Below, piece after piece: positions 21,137-33,235 of a stretch of DNA of 64,000 nucleotides. The position numbers were made by a program, and so were the translations under genes. The DNA is taken from contig NC_066583.1 of assembly GCF_024323335.1 (NCBI RefSeq), positions 275,735,416-275,799,415 on the forward strand, read 5' to 3'. This DNA comes from Lathyrus oleraceus. Taxonomy: Eukaryota > Streptophyta > Magnoliopsida > Fabales > Fabaceae. The notes under the pieces are model-generated. The model was not told where the DNA came from. It did no database searches and was given only the letters and a program-made list of their open reading frames with translations. Every line of letters begins with the position of its first letter. The first letter of the stretch is position 1.

Positions 21137-24100
21137 TGTAGCGGGGTATTCGTTACCATTAGAGATATTGACGAAGTCTAAGGTAAACCATACAAGTCGA
21201 GTCGCCACCGCACTTCTATTTATCCAAAGGAATGGTTAGAAAGCGAACAAAAACCTAAAAGTTTTATCGAATCAAAAACTAGTAAAAATGTCAGAGATCG
21301 GGGTAAGGGGGTTGGTTATGCAATGGGAAGGTTTTAAGCACCCAAAACATCCTAGGTACTCCTAGGGAGCCTTTTTCACATTTGTTGTAAGGTTGGTATT
21401 TTGTGAAAATTTATTTGTGCAAACATGATTGAAGAGATGAGAGGAGAATATACAAGTTATTTACATTTTTGTGTTTGGATGGATAAACCCATTGCCTACG
21501 TACCGTCTTAAAAAAGATTAGGATCAAAACCTCGTAGTTCGGGGTAGAAATCTCAAAATGAGTTGGTGAATTGATTGGTCCAAAAGCCTTAAGGTCTTTT
21601 GTTATCCAAGGGAGAAAACTCAACCTAAAAACCACAAATCCACCATGTGAGGATAGCTTCAACATGCTAGTGAGGGGTTAACCCTATAATAAGCATGGAA
21701 GACTCATTGTCCATCACTAAGGATATAGGTGAGTATTACATCTACCTCAAGGATAACTCAAACCTAATAGCTAAAGGTTATGAAAAAGTTTTGATTAAGG
21801 AAGTGGCCGTTGAAACCACAAAAAAAGTATTTGAATGAGTGGTATTTACCAATGAAAATTATTTACAAAATATGGTCAAAGTTGACTTAGGATTCAATTC
21901 AAAATAAGTATTATAAAAAGAAGGTTTGAAAATCAAAAGCCTAAGGCTTAGGTTTCTAATGTTTGAAAAGAAGTGTTAAATGTTTGCACAAAAGTTTTGG
22001 CTTGGGTTAGAGTGGAGGGAAGAAGAAGAATGGCTAAAGTCCTAATCATACAAGAGATGAGAGATAAGAAACAAGACCACAAATGGAGTTCCTCTCTTGA
22101 GATCATATGGATGATCCAAGTAGCTCCCATCCTTTGGAATATGCAAGCAAAATAAGTGTAAACTCAAGCAATCAACATAATCAAACAAGCTCTTAGAAGA
22201 TCCACAATGGCTCTTGTATCTTTCACTTTTGGATGGACATGACAATGATTCTTTAATTTGAGCTCTCATAGGATCCCCTAGCACAAAAGCACACACATCA
22301 AAAAGTTCCATAAAGTAAATTAAGAATGGACAAGAGTAAGTTTAGAGGTTAGGTCCTTCTAATCCATCTTCAACCTTAAGCTCCTTTTTACTCCAATTTT
22401 GCATAGGGAATGTCCTAGAAACTAAGTCCATTTGTCCATTTCTTTGCATTTGGTCCACGACAATCAAAATAAAACACAAGCACAATAATATATACAATTA
22501 TATGCTCAAGTGAGCAAAAGGCAAATTCCATTAACATAAACATGTGCTCAAATGAGCAAAGGAAAAAGCAAATGAATAATATGTACAAGAATAGCAAATT
22601 GCATAAATGTAAAGTGCAAGAAGTAAAAGTTAATGGTTAATGGTTAATGTTAATAGTTAGTGTGCCATAAGGCAAATTTAGCGCTATGTTAAGCAATCGT
22701 AATTGGACTTATGTAGAAGTCACAACTATCTGAGGCCGGTCAATAATAATGTAGACAACAACACAAGTTAGAGGTCTTGATTAGTGAATCAAACTCCAAC
22801 AACTTGTCATGCCAAAAAAGGAGATGAGAAATGATCTTGTATTGATTTAGGTTCTTTGCATGATTTAGGAAGCAATCTATCCTTAATGCAAAGCCATTCA
22901 CTTGATCCATGATCAAGATGAATTAGATTTGAATCAAGGAAGATTAAACCTCCATGTATCAATGCTAACCACCAATCTTTAACTCATTGATCAAAAAGAA
23001 AAAAGAAGAAGAAGAAGAACATGAAGAATTAAAGTGCATTAATAGAAAAGGTATGTATTAATCAACAAGCATTGACCAAAGATAGGGAAGATCAAGGTCA
23101 AACAATAGAAAAGCAGAAGCAAAATTAAGATTAGAAGTCAAGAAACAAATAAAATATTTTTGGCATTTTTTAATATTAAAATAAAACTTGGATTAAAATA
23201 ATAAAACAAAGGTCAAACTTCAAACTCACTTCAAATCAACTTTGAAAAGTCCAAGTGAATTATCCTAAGTTCAACAAGGTCAAACAAAGTTTGACAAAAA
23301 ATTTCAGCATTTTTAAAAGTCAGAAACTATTTTAAATCAATTAAAAATGCATAAAAATAACCTAATTGAACTAAAATCTCAAATAAATCTCAAATCAATT
23401 AATAAATTGATGAGAATACTTTTCATAGATCTATCATCATTCAAAGAGGTTAGAAAAATATTTTTGTATTTTTTGAATATCAAAAACTATTTTAAATGAA
23501 TTAAAAATAACCAGAAAAGAGAAAATTACTAAAAAATATCAAATGATAAAATAAAAAATATTAAAAATCATTTTTAGAAAGTAGAAATTAAAAGGAGAAG
23601 AATGAAATTGGTCCCATAATTTTTGGACCAATAATGAGAGAGATATGAATTTTTAAATTGAAATGGAATTAAAAGAAATAAAAGAAATTAAAATCAGAAA
23701 TTAGAAAATAGGAAAAAGCGTGAGCCATTGGGTCTGAGCTCATTAATTGAGCTGACAAATCATGAGGCCCAAACGCGCGCGCCTACCATGTTCCTTGGTC
23801 AATGCATCACATGTAGCATTATTATAAGTCATAACATGGCACGGCTGAGATTGCATCTGGAAAACACAATGGACGCTCCTGATTGAATCTGGAGACCAGA
23901 CGGTGGCCAGCGCCACCGTCTTCTCCGGCCACATCAAAAATTACAGAAATTAAAATGGCAACCAAAATGCACGATCCAGACATCATTCGAGAGTTGGGGT
24001 GATGTACATCACCCTTATACCACTCAATTCCATTCTAGATCTCTAGATTAAGAGAAATCAGAAGTGGAAATTCTGTGGTGTTCATATGAACTTCATGATT

Positions 24101-25983
24101 TTCAAAAATTGAAAGCATAGCAATGTTGCCTTTATGTAGAGGACTTCAGATCACACAATAACAAAGCAAATAGAGCACTATACAAGCTGGTTCAAAGCAA
24201 ATAACAGTTGAAGTAAACCTTTGAATTGCAAGGCTTTGAGTCAAGATCTTTGGATGCTTTTGCTTACAGTAGACACTATGGATCAAGAAGAGAAGGTTTA
24301 GGAACTTTGAGATCTGAAGATTGATCAATGAAATCAAAATTCAGATCTGAAAAATTTGGAGAAAAATGGATTAGTTCCTTTAGTGATGGCTAGGATTTCA
24401 GTTCAGCAGCAATTGGGGCGCCTTCAGGTTTCTCAAATGAGAGGCCAAGGCATTGTATTTATAGGAGAAGCAATGCTGAATGCATGAACCAAAGCTTGCA
24501 TGAATGGAAAGGGCCTACATGCATGGGCCTGTACAGGCGCATGGAGGGCCCAATTCCACTTGGAAATGAAAGCCAATGCATGATGCAAGTAAAATGGACG
24601 TGCAGATTAGACTGTATTTGCTCATGCATGGAAATTGAAATGATTTTCCAAAAATGCACTATTACACTCAAGTCTTCGAATATGCCATGTCCAAACTTGA
24701 AATGCAACCTTATGAATAATGGTTGGAAAGCTTATTGCATAAGGAACAAATGTTATGTTGATCAATACTCCATTTGGGCCTTGGAAATTAATGAAAATTG
24801 AACTTGAAGTGTAGGGTGCAAAACATGCATATGTGAAATTTTCAAAATTGGCCAAAGTTCAAGCCCTTCTGTCTCAATGATGCAAGCTCCAAATGACAAA
24901 ATCTTCAACATGAAAGTTGTAGACCTTTTCAAGGCACTTAATTTGGACCTAAATTTTGCATCATTTGGATTTTTGATGAAGACGTTATGGGCACTTGAAG
25001 TTGGACTTTTTCACGTTTCAATGCATTTGGTCCAAAGTGACCTATAATGTTTTGCATTATCACATGTATTTGTTTTGAGATTTTGAATTTTTTATCAACA
25101 TAACATGTGAAGTATACATCTTAATATTTCCAATGCATTTGATCTCACTTCAAAATCATAAACAATTAAGTAGTTATGTCCTTGGGAAGTTGACCCAAAA
25201 TTAGGGTTTCAGTCAAAATGACCTATAATGTCTTAGAATGGACGATGAACTTCCAAGCTTCAAATCAATTTTTGATGAACATGAAAGTTGTTCATGTGGT
25301 CCTTAAGAAAATGTTTTCTCTTGGGGTCATCTCCATTTGATCAACACATAAAAAGTTAGGTCTTAGTGTAATTCAAAATAGTAAGATGAATTGACTGATC
25401 AACTTCTCAAGTCCAAAACTCATATCTTGATGAATTGATGATTGAGGGCACTCAAATAAGTTCAAATATGCATTAAATGATGAATTAAAGAACTTCCCTT
25501 TATTGTATTTGACCATGGGTTGAGGTTACTTCACGAGCAAGGCACAGTTGATGAACATATGAATTAGGGTTTCCTTGGGAAACAAACCTCAAACCCTTTG
25601 ATTTGCTTTGATAAAAAATGATGAATTGAGATACTTGGGAGGCATATTTGATGGATGAGAGTTTTTGGAACCATAGCCATGCTTGCCTTCATCTTCCCTT
25701 GTCCATATCAATGCACATAGGGTCTCCTAGAAGCTTTAGACCTTGTGACTGCTCAAGCTACAAACAAGAGATGTTAGTGACATACTTTTGTGCTTTTGGT
25801 TAGTAGATCAAATGAGAAAAGCAATAATATACAATTCAAGTATGCTTGGTGATCTCAAACCACTCACAAGAGAGATCCCACCCTAAAGGCAAAGGGAACC
25901 AAGATGCTTATGATCCTTGAGGCTATGCAAATGCAATGCTATGATGCCATGAGGGATCTTAAGGTCAAAATCAGGGTCTTACA
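21137..25983 (-). mobile_element. Ogre-type solo LTR 1 (4847 bp), inserted in SIRE protease
   Basis: The plus strand begins TGTAGCGGGGTATTCGTTAC and ends CAGGGTCTTACA, so the LTR reads TGTAAG to GCTACA on the minus strand. The flanks are CGTAG at 21132-21136 and CGTAG at 25984-25988, a perfect 5-bp target duplication. No internal region, PBS or second LTR lies between, so this is a solo LTR left by LTR-LTR recombination. The host frame resumes exactly (ELKDVGF then VGFRGNQKGRIRG). Termini and body match the solo LTR at 50241-55095. A TATA-type motif (TATTTATA on plus) is at 24456-24463. Frames of up to 105 codons inside it are chance. Confidence 0.93.
24456..24463 (-). promoter_or_regulatory. 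TATA box of Ogre-type solo LTR 1
   Basis: On the minus strand the sequence reads TATAAATA. The same motif sits at the matching position in the other solo LTR (51715-51722), supporting a conserved LTR promoter. Confidence 0.55.
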
Positions 25984-28947
25984 CGTAGGTTTCAGAGGAA
26001 ATCAGAAAGGAAGAATCAGAGGCTCCGGAACTATTGGTAATGGATCTCTTCCCTCTATCTCTAATATTCTCTATGTAGAAGGATTAATACATAACCTATT
26101 ATCAATAAGTCAATTAAGTGATAACGGTTATGATATAATCTTCAATCAAAAAACATGTAAAGCAATTAATCAGAATAATGGAATAATTCTTTTCACCGGC
26201 AAGAGGAAAAACAACATTTACAAAATTAATCTTTCAGATCTAAAAGATCAAAATGTAAAATGTTTAATGTCTGAAAATGAAGAGCAATGGGTATGGCACA
26301 GACGCTTGGGTCACATTAGCATGAGAAGGATTTCTCAACTAAGTAAACCCGAGTTAGTCAAAGGTCTACCTAAACTGAAGTTCTCTTCAGATGCTCTGTG
26401 TGAGGCATGTCAGAAAGGAAAATTTTCAAAAACTTCTTTTAAAAGGGAAAATATTGTTTCTACCTCTAAGCCTCTGGAACTTCTTCACATTGACTTGTTT
26501 GGACCTATTAAGACAACTTCGGTCAATGGAAAGAAGTATGGACTGGTCATTATTGATGATTTTAGTTTCTGGACATGGGTTAAATTTCTAAAGCACAAGA
26601 ATGAGTCACACTCTGTATTCACTAACTTCTGTTCTAAAGTGCAAAACGAATTTGACTCCAAAATCATCAGAGTTAGAAGTGATCATGGTGGAGAATTCGA
26701 AAATAAGTTTTTAAGGAACTTTTTGATTCAAATGGAATATCCCATGATTTCTCCTGTCCTAGAACTCCACAACAAAATAGAGTTGTAGAAAGGAAGAATA
26801 GGACACTCCAAGAAATGGCCAGAACCATGATTAACGAAACAAATGTGGCTAAGCACTTTTTGACCGAAGCAGTAAATACAACGTGCTATATTTAGAATAG
26901 AATCTCTATAAGACCTATTCTGGAGAAGACTCCTTATGAACTGTGTAAGGGAAGAAAACCCAACATTTCTTACTTTCATTCTTTTGGATGCTCCTGTTTT
27001 ATTCTTAATACTAAAGAACATCTGAACAAGTTTGATTCAAAAGCACAAAAAGGTATTATGTTAGGATACTCAGAGCGCTCTAAGGGCTACAGAGTATATA
27101 ATACAGAAACCAAAATTATGGAAGAATCAATACATGTCAGATTTGATGATAAGCTTGACACTGAAAAGTCAAAGCTAGTTGAAAAACTTGCAGATCTTGA
27201 GATAACTCTTACAGGTTCTGACGAAAAGACTAAAGAATCTGAGGAAGTTGAAAAGAAATATCCAGAAAAAATTGAAATCTCAAATATACAAAAAAGATCA
27301 ATAAATCTTCCAAACATCTCTGATGATTTGATTTTGGGAAACAAGGGTGAACCTATCAAAACAAGGTCTACATTCAAAGTATCCAAAGAAACCCCTATGG
27401 GATTAGTGTCTCTGATAGAACCTACTTCCTATGATAAGGCACTTCAAGACAATGACTGGATTCTGGCAATGGAAGAAGAACTTGATCAATTTACAAAGAA
27501 TGACGTCTGGGATCTGGTACCAAGACCAAAAGGAACCCATGTTATTGGAACAAGATGCGTATTCAGAAACAAACTAAATGAAAAAGGAGAAGTGGTCAGA
27601 AACAAAGCACGACTGGTAGCACAAGGTTACAATCAATAAGAAGGCATTGACTACAACAAAATATTTGCTCCAGTCGCCAAGTTAGAATCCATTCGCTTAC
27701 TTGTATCATTTGCTGTGAATGATTCCATCAAATTATATCAGATGGATGTCAAGATCGCATTTCTAAATGGTTATATCTCAGAAGAAGTGTACGTTCACCA
27801 ACCTCCAGGTTTTGAAAACCCTAAATGTCCAGAACATGTTTTTAAACTGAAAAAATCTCTGTATTGTCTAAAACAAGCTCCTAGAGCTTGGTATGAAAGA
27901 CTAAGCACATTTCTTCTGGGACATGATTTTATTAGAGGAAAGGTTGATTCTACATTCTTCTGTAAAAACATTAGAAATGATATCATGATATGTCAGATAT
28001 ACGTTGATGATATAATTTTTGGTTCAGCTAACCCCTTTGTTTGTCAAGAATTCTTTGAGTTAATGCAGGCAGAATTTGAAATGAGCTTGATGCAAGAACT
28101 AAAATTCTTTCTGGGAATTAAAGTCAACCAAGCTTCAGAAGCCACATACGTATACCAAAGTAAATACATAAAATACATTCTGAAGAAATTTGAAATGTTA
28201 GAATGCAAACCAGCAAAGACACCCATGCATCCAACCTGCATTCTGGAGAAAGAAGAAGTAATTCAAAAGGTGTGTCAGAAGCTCTATCGTGGTTTGATAA
28301 GCTCTCTTCTCTATCTGACGGCTACACGACCATATATTCTTTCCAGTGTATGTCTTTGCATCAAATTCCAATCAGATCCAATGGAATCTCATCCTACAGC
28401 AGTTAAGAGAATCCTAAGGTATCTAAAAGGAACACCTAACCTTGGCCTGATGTATGAGAAAACATTAGAGTATAGGCTCTCTGGATATTGTGATGCATAT
28501 TATGTCGGAGACAGATTAGAACAAAAAAGCACATCTAGAAACTGTCAGTTCTTGGGAAACAATCTTATATCTTGGGCCAGTAAAAGACAGTTAACTATTG
28601 CACTCTCTACTGCAGAAGTAGAATATATATCAGCTTCATTATGCACCACTCAGATGCTTTGGATGAAGAATCAACTAGAATATCTTCAGATATATGAGAG
28701 TAAAGTTCTTATCTTTTGTGATAATACTGCTGCCATATGTTTAAGTAAAAACCCTATTCTACATTCCAGAGCAAAGCACATAGAAATAAAACATCATTTT
28801 ATCAGAGACTATGTTCAGAAAGGGGTGATTTCTTTAAAATTCATAGATATAGACCACCAATGGGCTGATATCTTCACAAAAACCCTTGCTGAAGATAGAT
28901 TCTCATTCATTCTGAAACATTTAAAAATTGAAAATTGCCCAGAATGA
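25984..28947 (+). pseudogene. pol of SIRE-type element 1: integrase, RT, RNase H
   Basis: The frame resumes at 25985 with VGFRGNQKGRIRGSG. The GAG-pre-integrase zinc motif (WHRRLGHISMRRISQL, CEACQKGK) and the integrase triad (LLHIDLFGP, RSDHGGEFEN, VVERKNRTLQEM) follow. A one-base loss near 26715 shifts the frame. TAG at 26893-26895 and TAA at 27637-27639 each replace Gln codons. RT spans about 27430-28250 with YQMDVKIAFLNG, LKQAPRAWYERL and catalytic YVDDIIFGS near 28000. RNase H (GYCDAYY, LSTAEVEYISASL, KHIEIKHHFIRD) ends at 28947 with ADIFTKTLAEDRF and ENCPE. The last 430 codons are open. One frameshift and two stops disable it. Confidence 0.92.
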
Positions 28948-29395
28948 ATCAAACTTGTGCTTCTCTGAAATAACAAAATAGGCAATAAATTTAACATCTG
29001 GTGTCTGAATCTGACTCTGATATTTCTACCAGTTAGAAGTTATCTGAATCAGAAATCCTCAGGATCCAATCTCTTAGTATTTCTGAAGATCAGATAGATC
29101 AACATGTGGTCTCTCTTATGTCTGACTTTAGATCTTCTAGATAACTGTCTAGCACATAAATCAAGAGACATACCTTTGAGATATCCTCGAGCAGTGTGTT
29201 GATTTGTGGATTAGACATCCATCATTAATTGTAATCAATTTCTCCTCTAGCGTGTCAACTCTTTTTCTGTGCCATCATTAATTTACTGATTCTTATTCCT
29301 ATCTAAACGATGTCGTTTTGCATGCCTAAACTTATGTATTTATAATTACCACACTTCACACTTTCAGACTTTTCACTCACATCTTACACAAACCT

Positions 29396-29432
<37 letters not shown>

Positions 29433-29521
29433 CACTCTCAGCATCTTCAAGCGTTCTTCAGCAAAACGTCATCTTCTTCATGGATTCCCAACAACAATCA
29501 GTTTACATCTATTCCTAACAA
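28948..29521 (+). promoter_or_regulatory. pol-env spacer with a possible internal promoter and a (TC)n leader
   Basis: Between pol and the envelope-like ORF lie a palindrome-like AAACGATGTCGTTTTGCAT at 29305-29323, a TATTTATAATTA motif at 29336-29347 and a (TC)16 tract at 29398-29429. The second SIRE copy keeps TCGTTTTGCAT and a TATATA motif at the matching place. This may drive a separate transcript for the downstream ORF, which is inference only. Confidence 0.3.
29398..29429 (+). repeat. (TC)16 microsatellite
   Basis: A perfect TC dinucleotide run lies just upstream of the envelope-like ORF. The minus-strand SIRE copy lacks an equivalent long run. Confidence 0.95.
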
Positions 29522-30760
29522 ATGGAATCAACAGAACAACCTCCAAACTCTTCCCAGCAAAACACTACAGCAACTACTTCTATTTCTACTCCCATATACA
29601 AGGAACCCCATATTTTGGATCGTGAACCCCATATCAATCTTGCCACTCCGTTTGACAAGCTAGAAGTGCTTTGTGAATCGTTGGTTGATTTTGAGAACAT
29701 GAAGAGGAATGGGATCGACCTCACCGAAGAACTTAGAAAGCAAGGGTGGGGAAACTACTTTCAAAGGCTCTGTGGTCCTATCTACACATATCTGGTCAAA
29801 GAATTTTGGAGATTTGCAGATTCAGACGACCACTACATTGTGTTCTATGTTCTAGGGGTGAAGATGATCATCATCGAGAAATCCATCGCTACCCTTCTGA
29901 ACATGGAGAAGACAGGGGAAGACGAATTTACAACATTAACCCTAGGGAAAGATACATGTCCCAGGAGATTGTACCAGCCATCTTCAAACAGAACGCTGAG
30001 GGAAACTCGTCCAAGAACAAGGAACTTCACCAAAACAGAGTCTGGTTGAAGATCATTCTGGGGACTATTCATCACCGCCCAACATCCAACTCGTCATATT
30101 ATATCAACACTGATAAGAAGTGTATCCTCTGTTGCCTCCACAAAGGGCTCAAGCTGAATCTGCCAACTTTGCTATTAAAATACCTAAGGGACTCTGTCAG
30201 AGACACCAGGAACAACATGAAGCCCAAAACTTACATACCTCTGGGAAGGTTGATCTCTGATGTTCTGAAAGAGAGTGGCTTGGTGGATCATCTGATTCAT
30301 CACAATCTGATGGAAGATGTGATAGTCGACATCGGAAGATCTCTGAACTCCAGAAACCTCAAGAGCATGGGAATAATAGAGAAGGTTATGGCTAGGCCCT
30401 CCTTAGACACCTTTTGGGAAGCCCTGAAAGATCAGAGGAAGATACCCAATGACATCTACCTCTTCTCCAAGATATATCCCCTAGAAGTGGTTGCGCACTA
30501 TCTGCAAGATCTGGCAAACCAATGGGTCGACATCTCAAACTTCTTTGTGGACTGGCTAACAGAACATCCACCGAATTTCATGAAGAGAATGCGAGAACCA
30601 ACTGAAAGGAAGACGGAGAAGAAAGCTCAAAAGTTGGGAGAAACTTCTGTCTCTAGACCTCTTGTGCCTCTGGTCTCCTCCTTCTCTCCAAGTAAGTCTC
30701 TGCCTCCTGACTCTCCCTCTATTCATTTAAGGCAACTGCCTTCTTCCCTACCTCTACCCT
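29522..30760 (+). pseudogene. envelope-like ORF, N-terminal part, SIRE-type element 1
   Basis: The ATG at 29522 gives MESTEQPPNSSQQNTTATTS, then YKEPHILDREPHINLATPFD and WGNYFQRLCGPIYTYLVKEF. A one-base loss near 29915 shifts the frame, which continues RRIYNINPRERYMSQEIVPA and on to the TSD at 30756-30760, where a solo LTR is inserted. The Pro/Ser-rich stretch (SPSKSLPPDSPSIHL) marks the region just before the break. This is the extra third ORF of the SIRE lineage, often called envelope-like. I see no clear signal peptide, so a membrane role is not supported here. The matching ORF in the second copy (55761-58101, minus) is recognisably homologous throughout. Confidence 0.85.
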
Positions 30761-32177
30761 TGTCGCTACGTGAAAAATACAGAGTCGCCATCGGTTTTTA
30801 TTTATTCCAAAGGAAAGGGAAAATATCGAGAAAACCCCAAAATATGGTCGTCGCAACCACGAACAGGTTCGGAAGTCGGTTATGCAAGGGGAATGTATTA
30901 GCACCCCTCACATCCATGGTACTCCATGGGAACCATCTAGGATGTTTGCGCTTACGTGCGTATTGTTTATCGAATGTTTGCTTGCCAAAGGTTTGCGGAA
31001 ATGGAGGTAGATTTTAAATTAGTGTGCTCGCCAAGGAATGGATCCTCGTGCCTACGTATGCCCACTTGTTGAAGTGAGAAATCAGAGCCTTCGTAGTTCG
31101 TGGGTTTTGAAATTGTTTGGTTTGTTTTGTTGATTTTATTACCTTGAAGAAGGGTTTTCGAGTGTCGCCCTAAGGCTCAAACAAAAGGTTTGAATGCGTT
31201 GAGTTGTTTTTATGTTTTGAAGAAAGTGTTATTGATTTCGGATTTCACTAAAGACTATGGATAAAGGTGAATACCTCAAACGGTCAAGTCAAATGTCTTG
31301 TGTTCGAAGCATTCAGAATGAGTGTAGGAAAGCTCCAGTCTCATCCCTTGTTTATCGCTTAAGGCTCGTGACGTACGATCCTAATCGCCATTTATTGTGT
31401 TTTTTGAGTTTGATTTGGAAAAAGAGACCACTTGACGTTGGATCAAGGGTTTGTTTATTGTTTTTTAATTAAGAAAGGGACCAATTGACGTTGGATCAAG
31501 GGTTTGATTATTGATTTTGAATGAGTGAACGTTCCTAATGCCTAAGGAGTATCTAATCAAGCAATAAAAGAAATCGAGTAAATGCGTAGATGAGAAAGGG
31601 GAGGGGGTACATGTAAAGTACAAGGGATTGCAGGAAATAAAAGGTCTCATTGTCAGGTAGCCCAAGAGAAAGCCATGTGTGTGCAATTGTGTCCTAAACT
31701 AGAAAGCATGCAAAATTATCCTATTTCTAACACTAGGGGTACAATCGTCATTTCACCATTTATGGATTAATATTGAATTAAATTTCTATTTACGAAATTC
31801 TAATTAAAGTCATTTCTAAAATCTAAGTAATTCTAATTATTCTAAATCCTAGATTAATCTAAATTTAATACTCTTAATTAAACTCTAGAATTCTAACATT
31901 ATATTTTTTTAATCCTAACTCTAAATTAAAAAAATCTAATAATATTCCTAATATCTTCTAAACTTAATTCTAAAATTCTAATTAACTAATCCTAAAATTA
32001 ATATTTCTAATTATCTAATTACCTAATTACCTAATTACCTAAACTAATCCTAATATCAATTAATTCTAATAATATTTCTATTATCCAATTTTAACCCCTT
32101 TTTAATATTCCTAATTAAAATCTATTCAGATTCTAACTAAAATCTAATAATACCTAATTCTAAAATTAAACTAATTA

Positions 32178-32452
32178 CTCCCTCCGTTCCTTTATAAGTG
32201 TCACTTTCTTGTAAAAAATTTGTTTCTTTTTAATTGTCACTTGCGAAGTTCAAGGTAGTATTAATTGTAATTTTGTCAAAATTACCCCTAGATAATGATT
32301 ACAGAAAGAGAAAAAGTAAAGTGAATGTAATAAATAATTAAGGGTATTATAGGTAAAAGAAGAATTATTATTTGAAAAGTAACAATAATGATTAGCTTTC
32401 TTGGTATGTGTAAAAAGTCAAAATATGACACTTAAAAAGGAAACGGAGGGAG
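32178..32452. mobile_element. Stowaway MITE (275 bp)
   Basis: The terminal inverted repeats are CTCCCTCCGTTCCTTTATAA at the left and the complement of CTCCCTCCGTTTCCTTTTTA at the right. TA lies on each side (32176-32177 and 32453-32454). These are the diagnostic termini and target of plant Stowaway elements (Tc1/mariner-type, no coding capacity). It sits inside the solo LTR at 30761-34526. Confidence 0.93.
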
Positions 32453-33114
32453 TACTAGTTAACACCTAATTAGCACATAATTAAAAAAGAGAAATGGGCC
32501 TGACTGTAGGGGGTGTTGAAGGTTGAAGGGAGTGTGTGAACCTCTCGTTCGCCTCGTCCTCTTCTCTCATCATCTCAAGCTTGCCTTCTCCGATTCCGTC
32601 TCTATCAGGAGAATCGAACCAAACAACATCCCGAACCCTAACTCTAAAATCCTAAATTACACGAAAACAAGAAGGAATCAAAGCCTCTCCTGTTAGGGCC
32701 TTGATTCCTCACGCCACAAACTATACACCGGTAACTCAAGCACAAGGTAATGGAGAAAGAGAAATCTACCTACGGATCGGCGACTTGCTCCGACGGAAAA
32801 GGCAACGTAAGTGAAGAGAACAACGACGAACAACACTAGAGGCTCAGGTGATCGCTACTGCAATATCCTTTCCGCTTTCATAGCATTCTTCTTCGTCTTT
32901 AGCCTCTTAGTCTGTAGGCAAATCGATGCGGAGTTGTGTTGTCCAGTTAGCAGAACGAATTGCAGGATTTGAAGACGAGTCCACGAAGCTTGCAAATGGA
33001 AGCCTGTTATGCAGCCGGTGGTGGTTCACTGTGATTCTGCTACCAAATTTTCTAGAAGAAGATTCGGGAGGGAGAGGTTCGTCGTTGGTGGATAGGAAGA
33101 GAGATTGAAGGTGG

Positions 33115-33235
33115 AGGTTGAAGGTTCGATGAACGGAGATTACGGTTACGATTACGGATTCGCAATGGTTGAAGGTTTGGCCAATGGAGATTACGGTTAC
33201 GGTTACGGATTCGCAATGGTTGAAGGTTTTGGTTG
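33115..33235 (+). repeat. about 60-bp tandem duplication inside the family-B LTR
   Basis: GGAGATTACGGTTACG followed by ATTCGCAATGGTTGAAGGTT appears twice (about 33136-33179 and 33186-33230). The stretch reads open in several frames only because of the repeat. Confidence 0.8.

Noticed and set aside
24459..24855. Overlapping frames of 77-105 codons near 24.5-24.8 kb
   Set aside because: They lie inside the Ogre-type solo LTR on both strands and show no domain.
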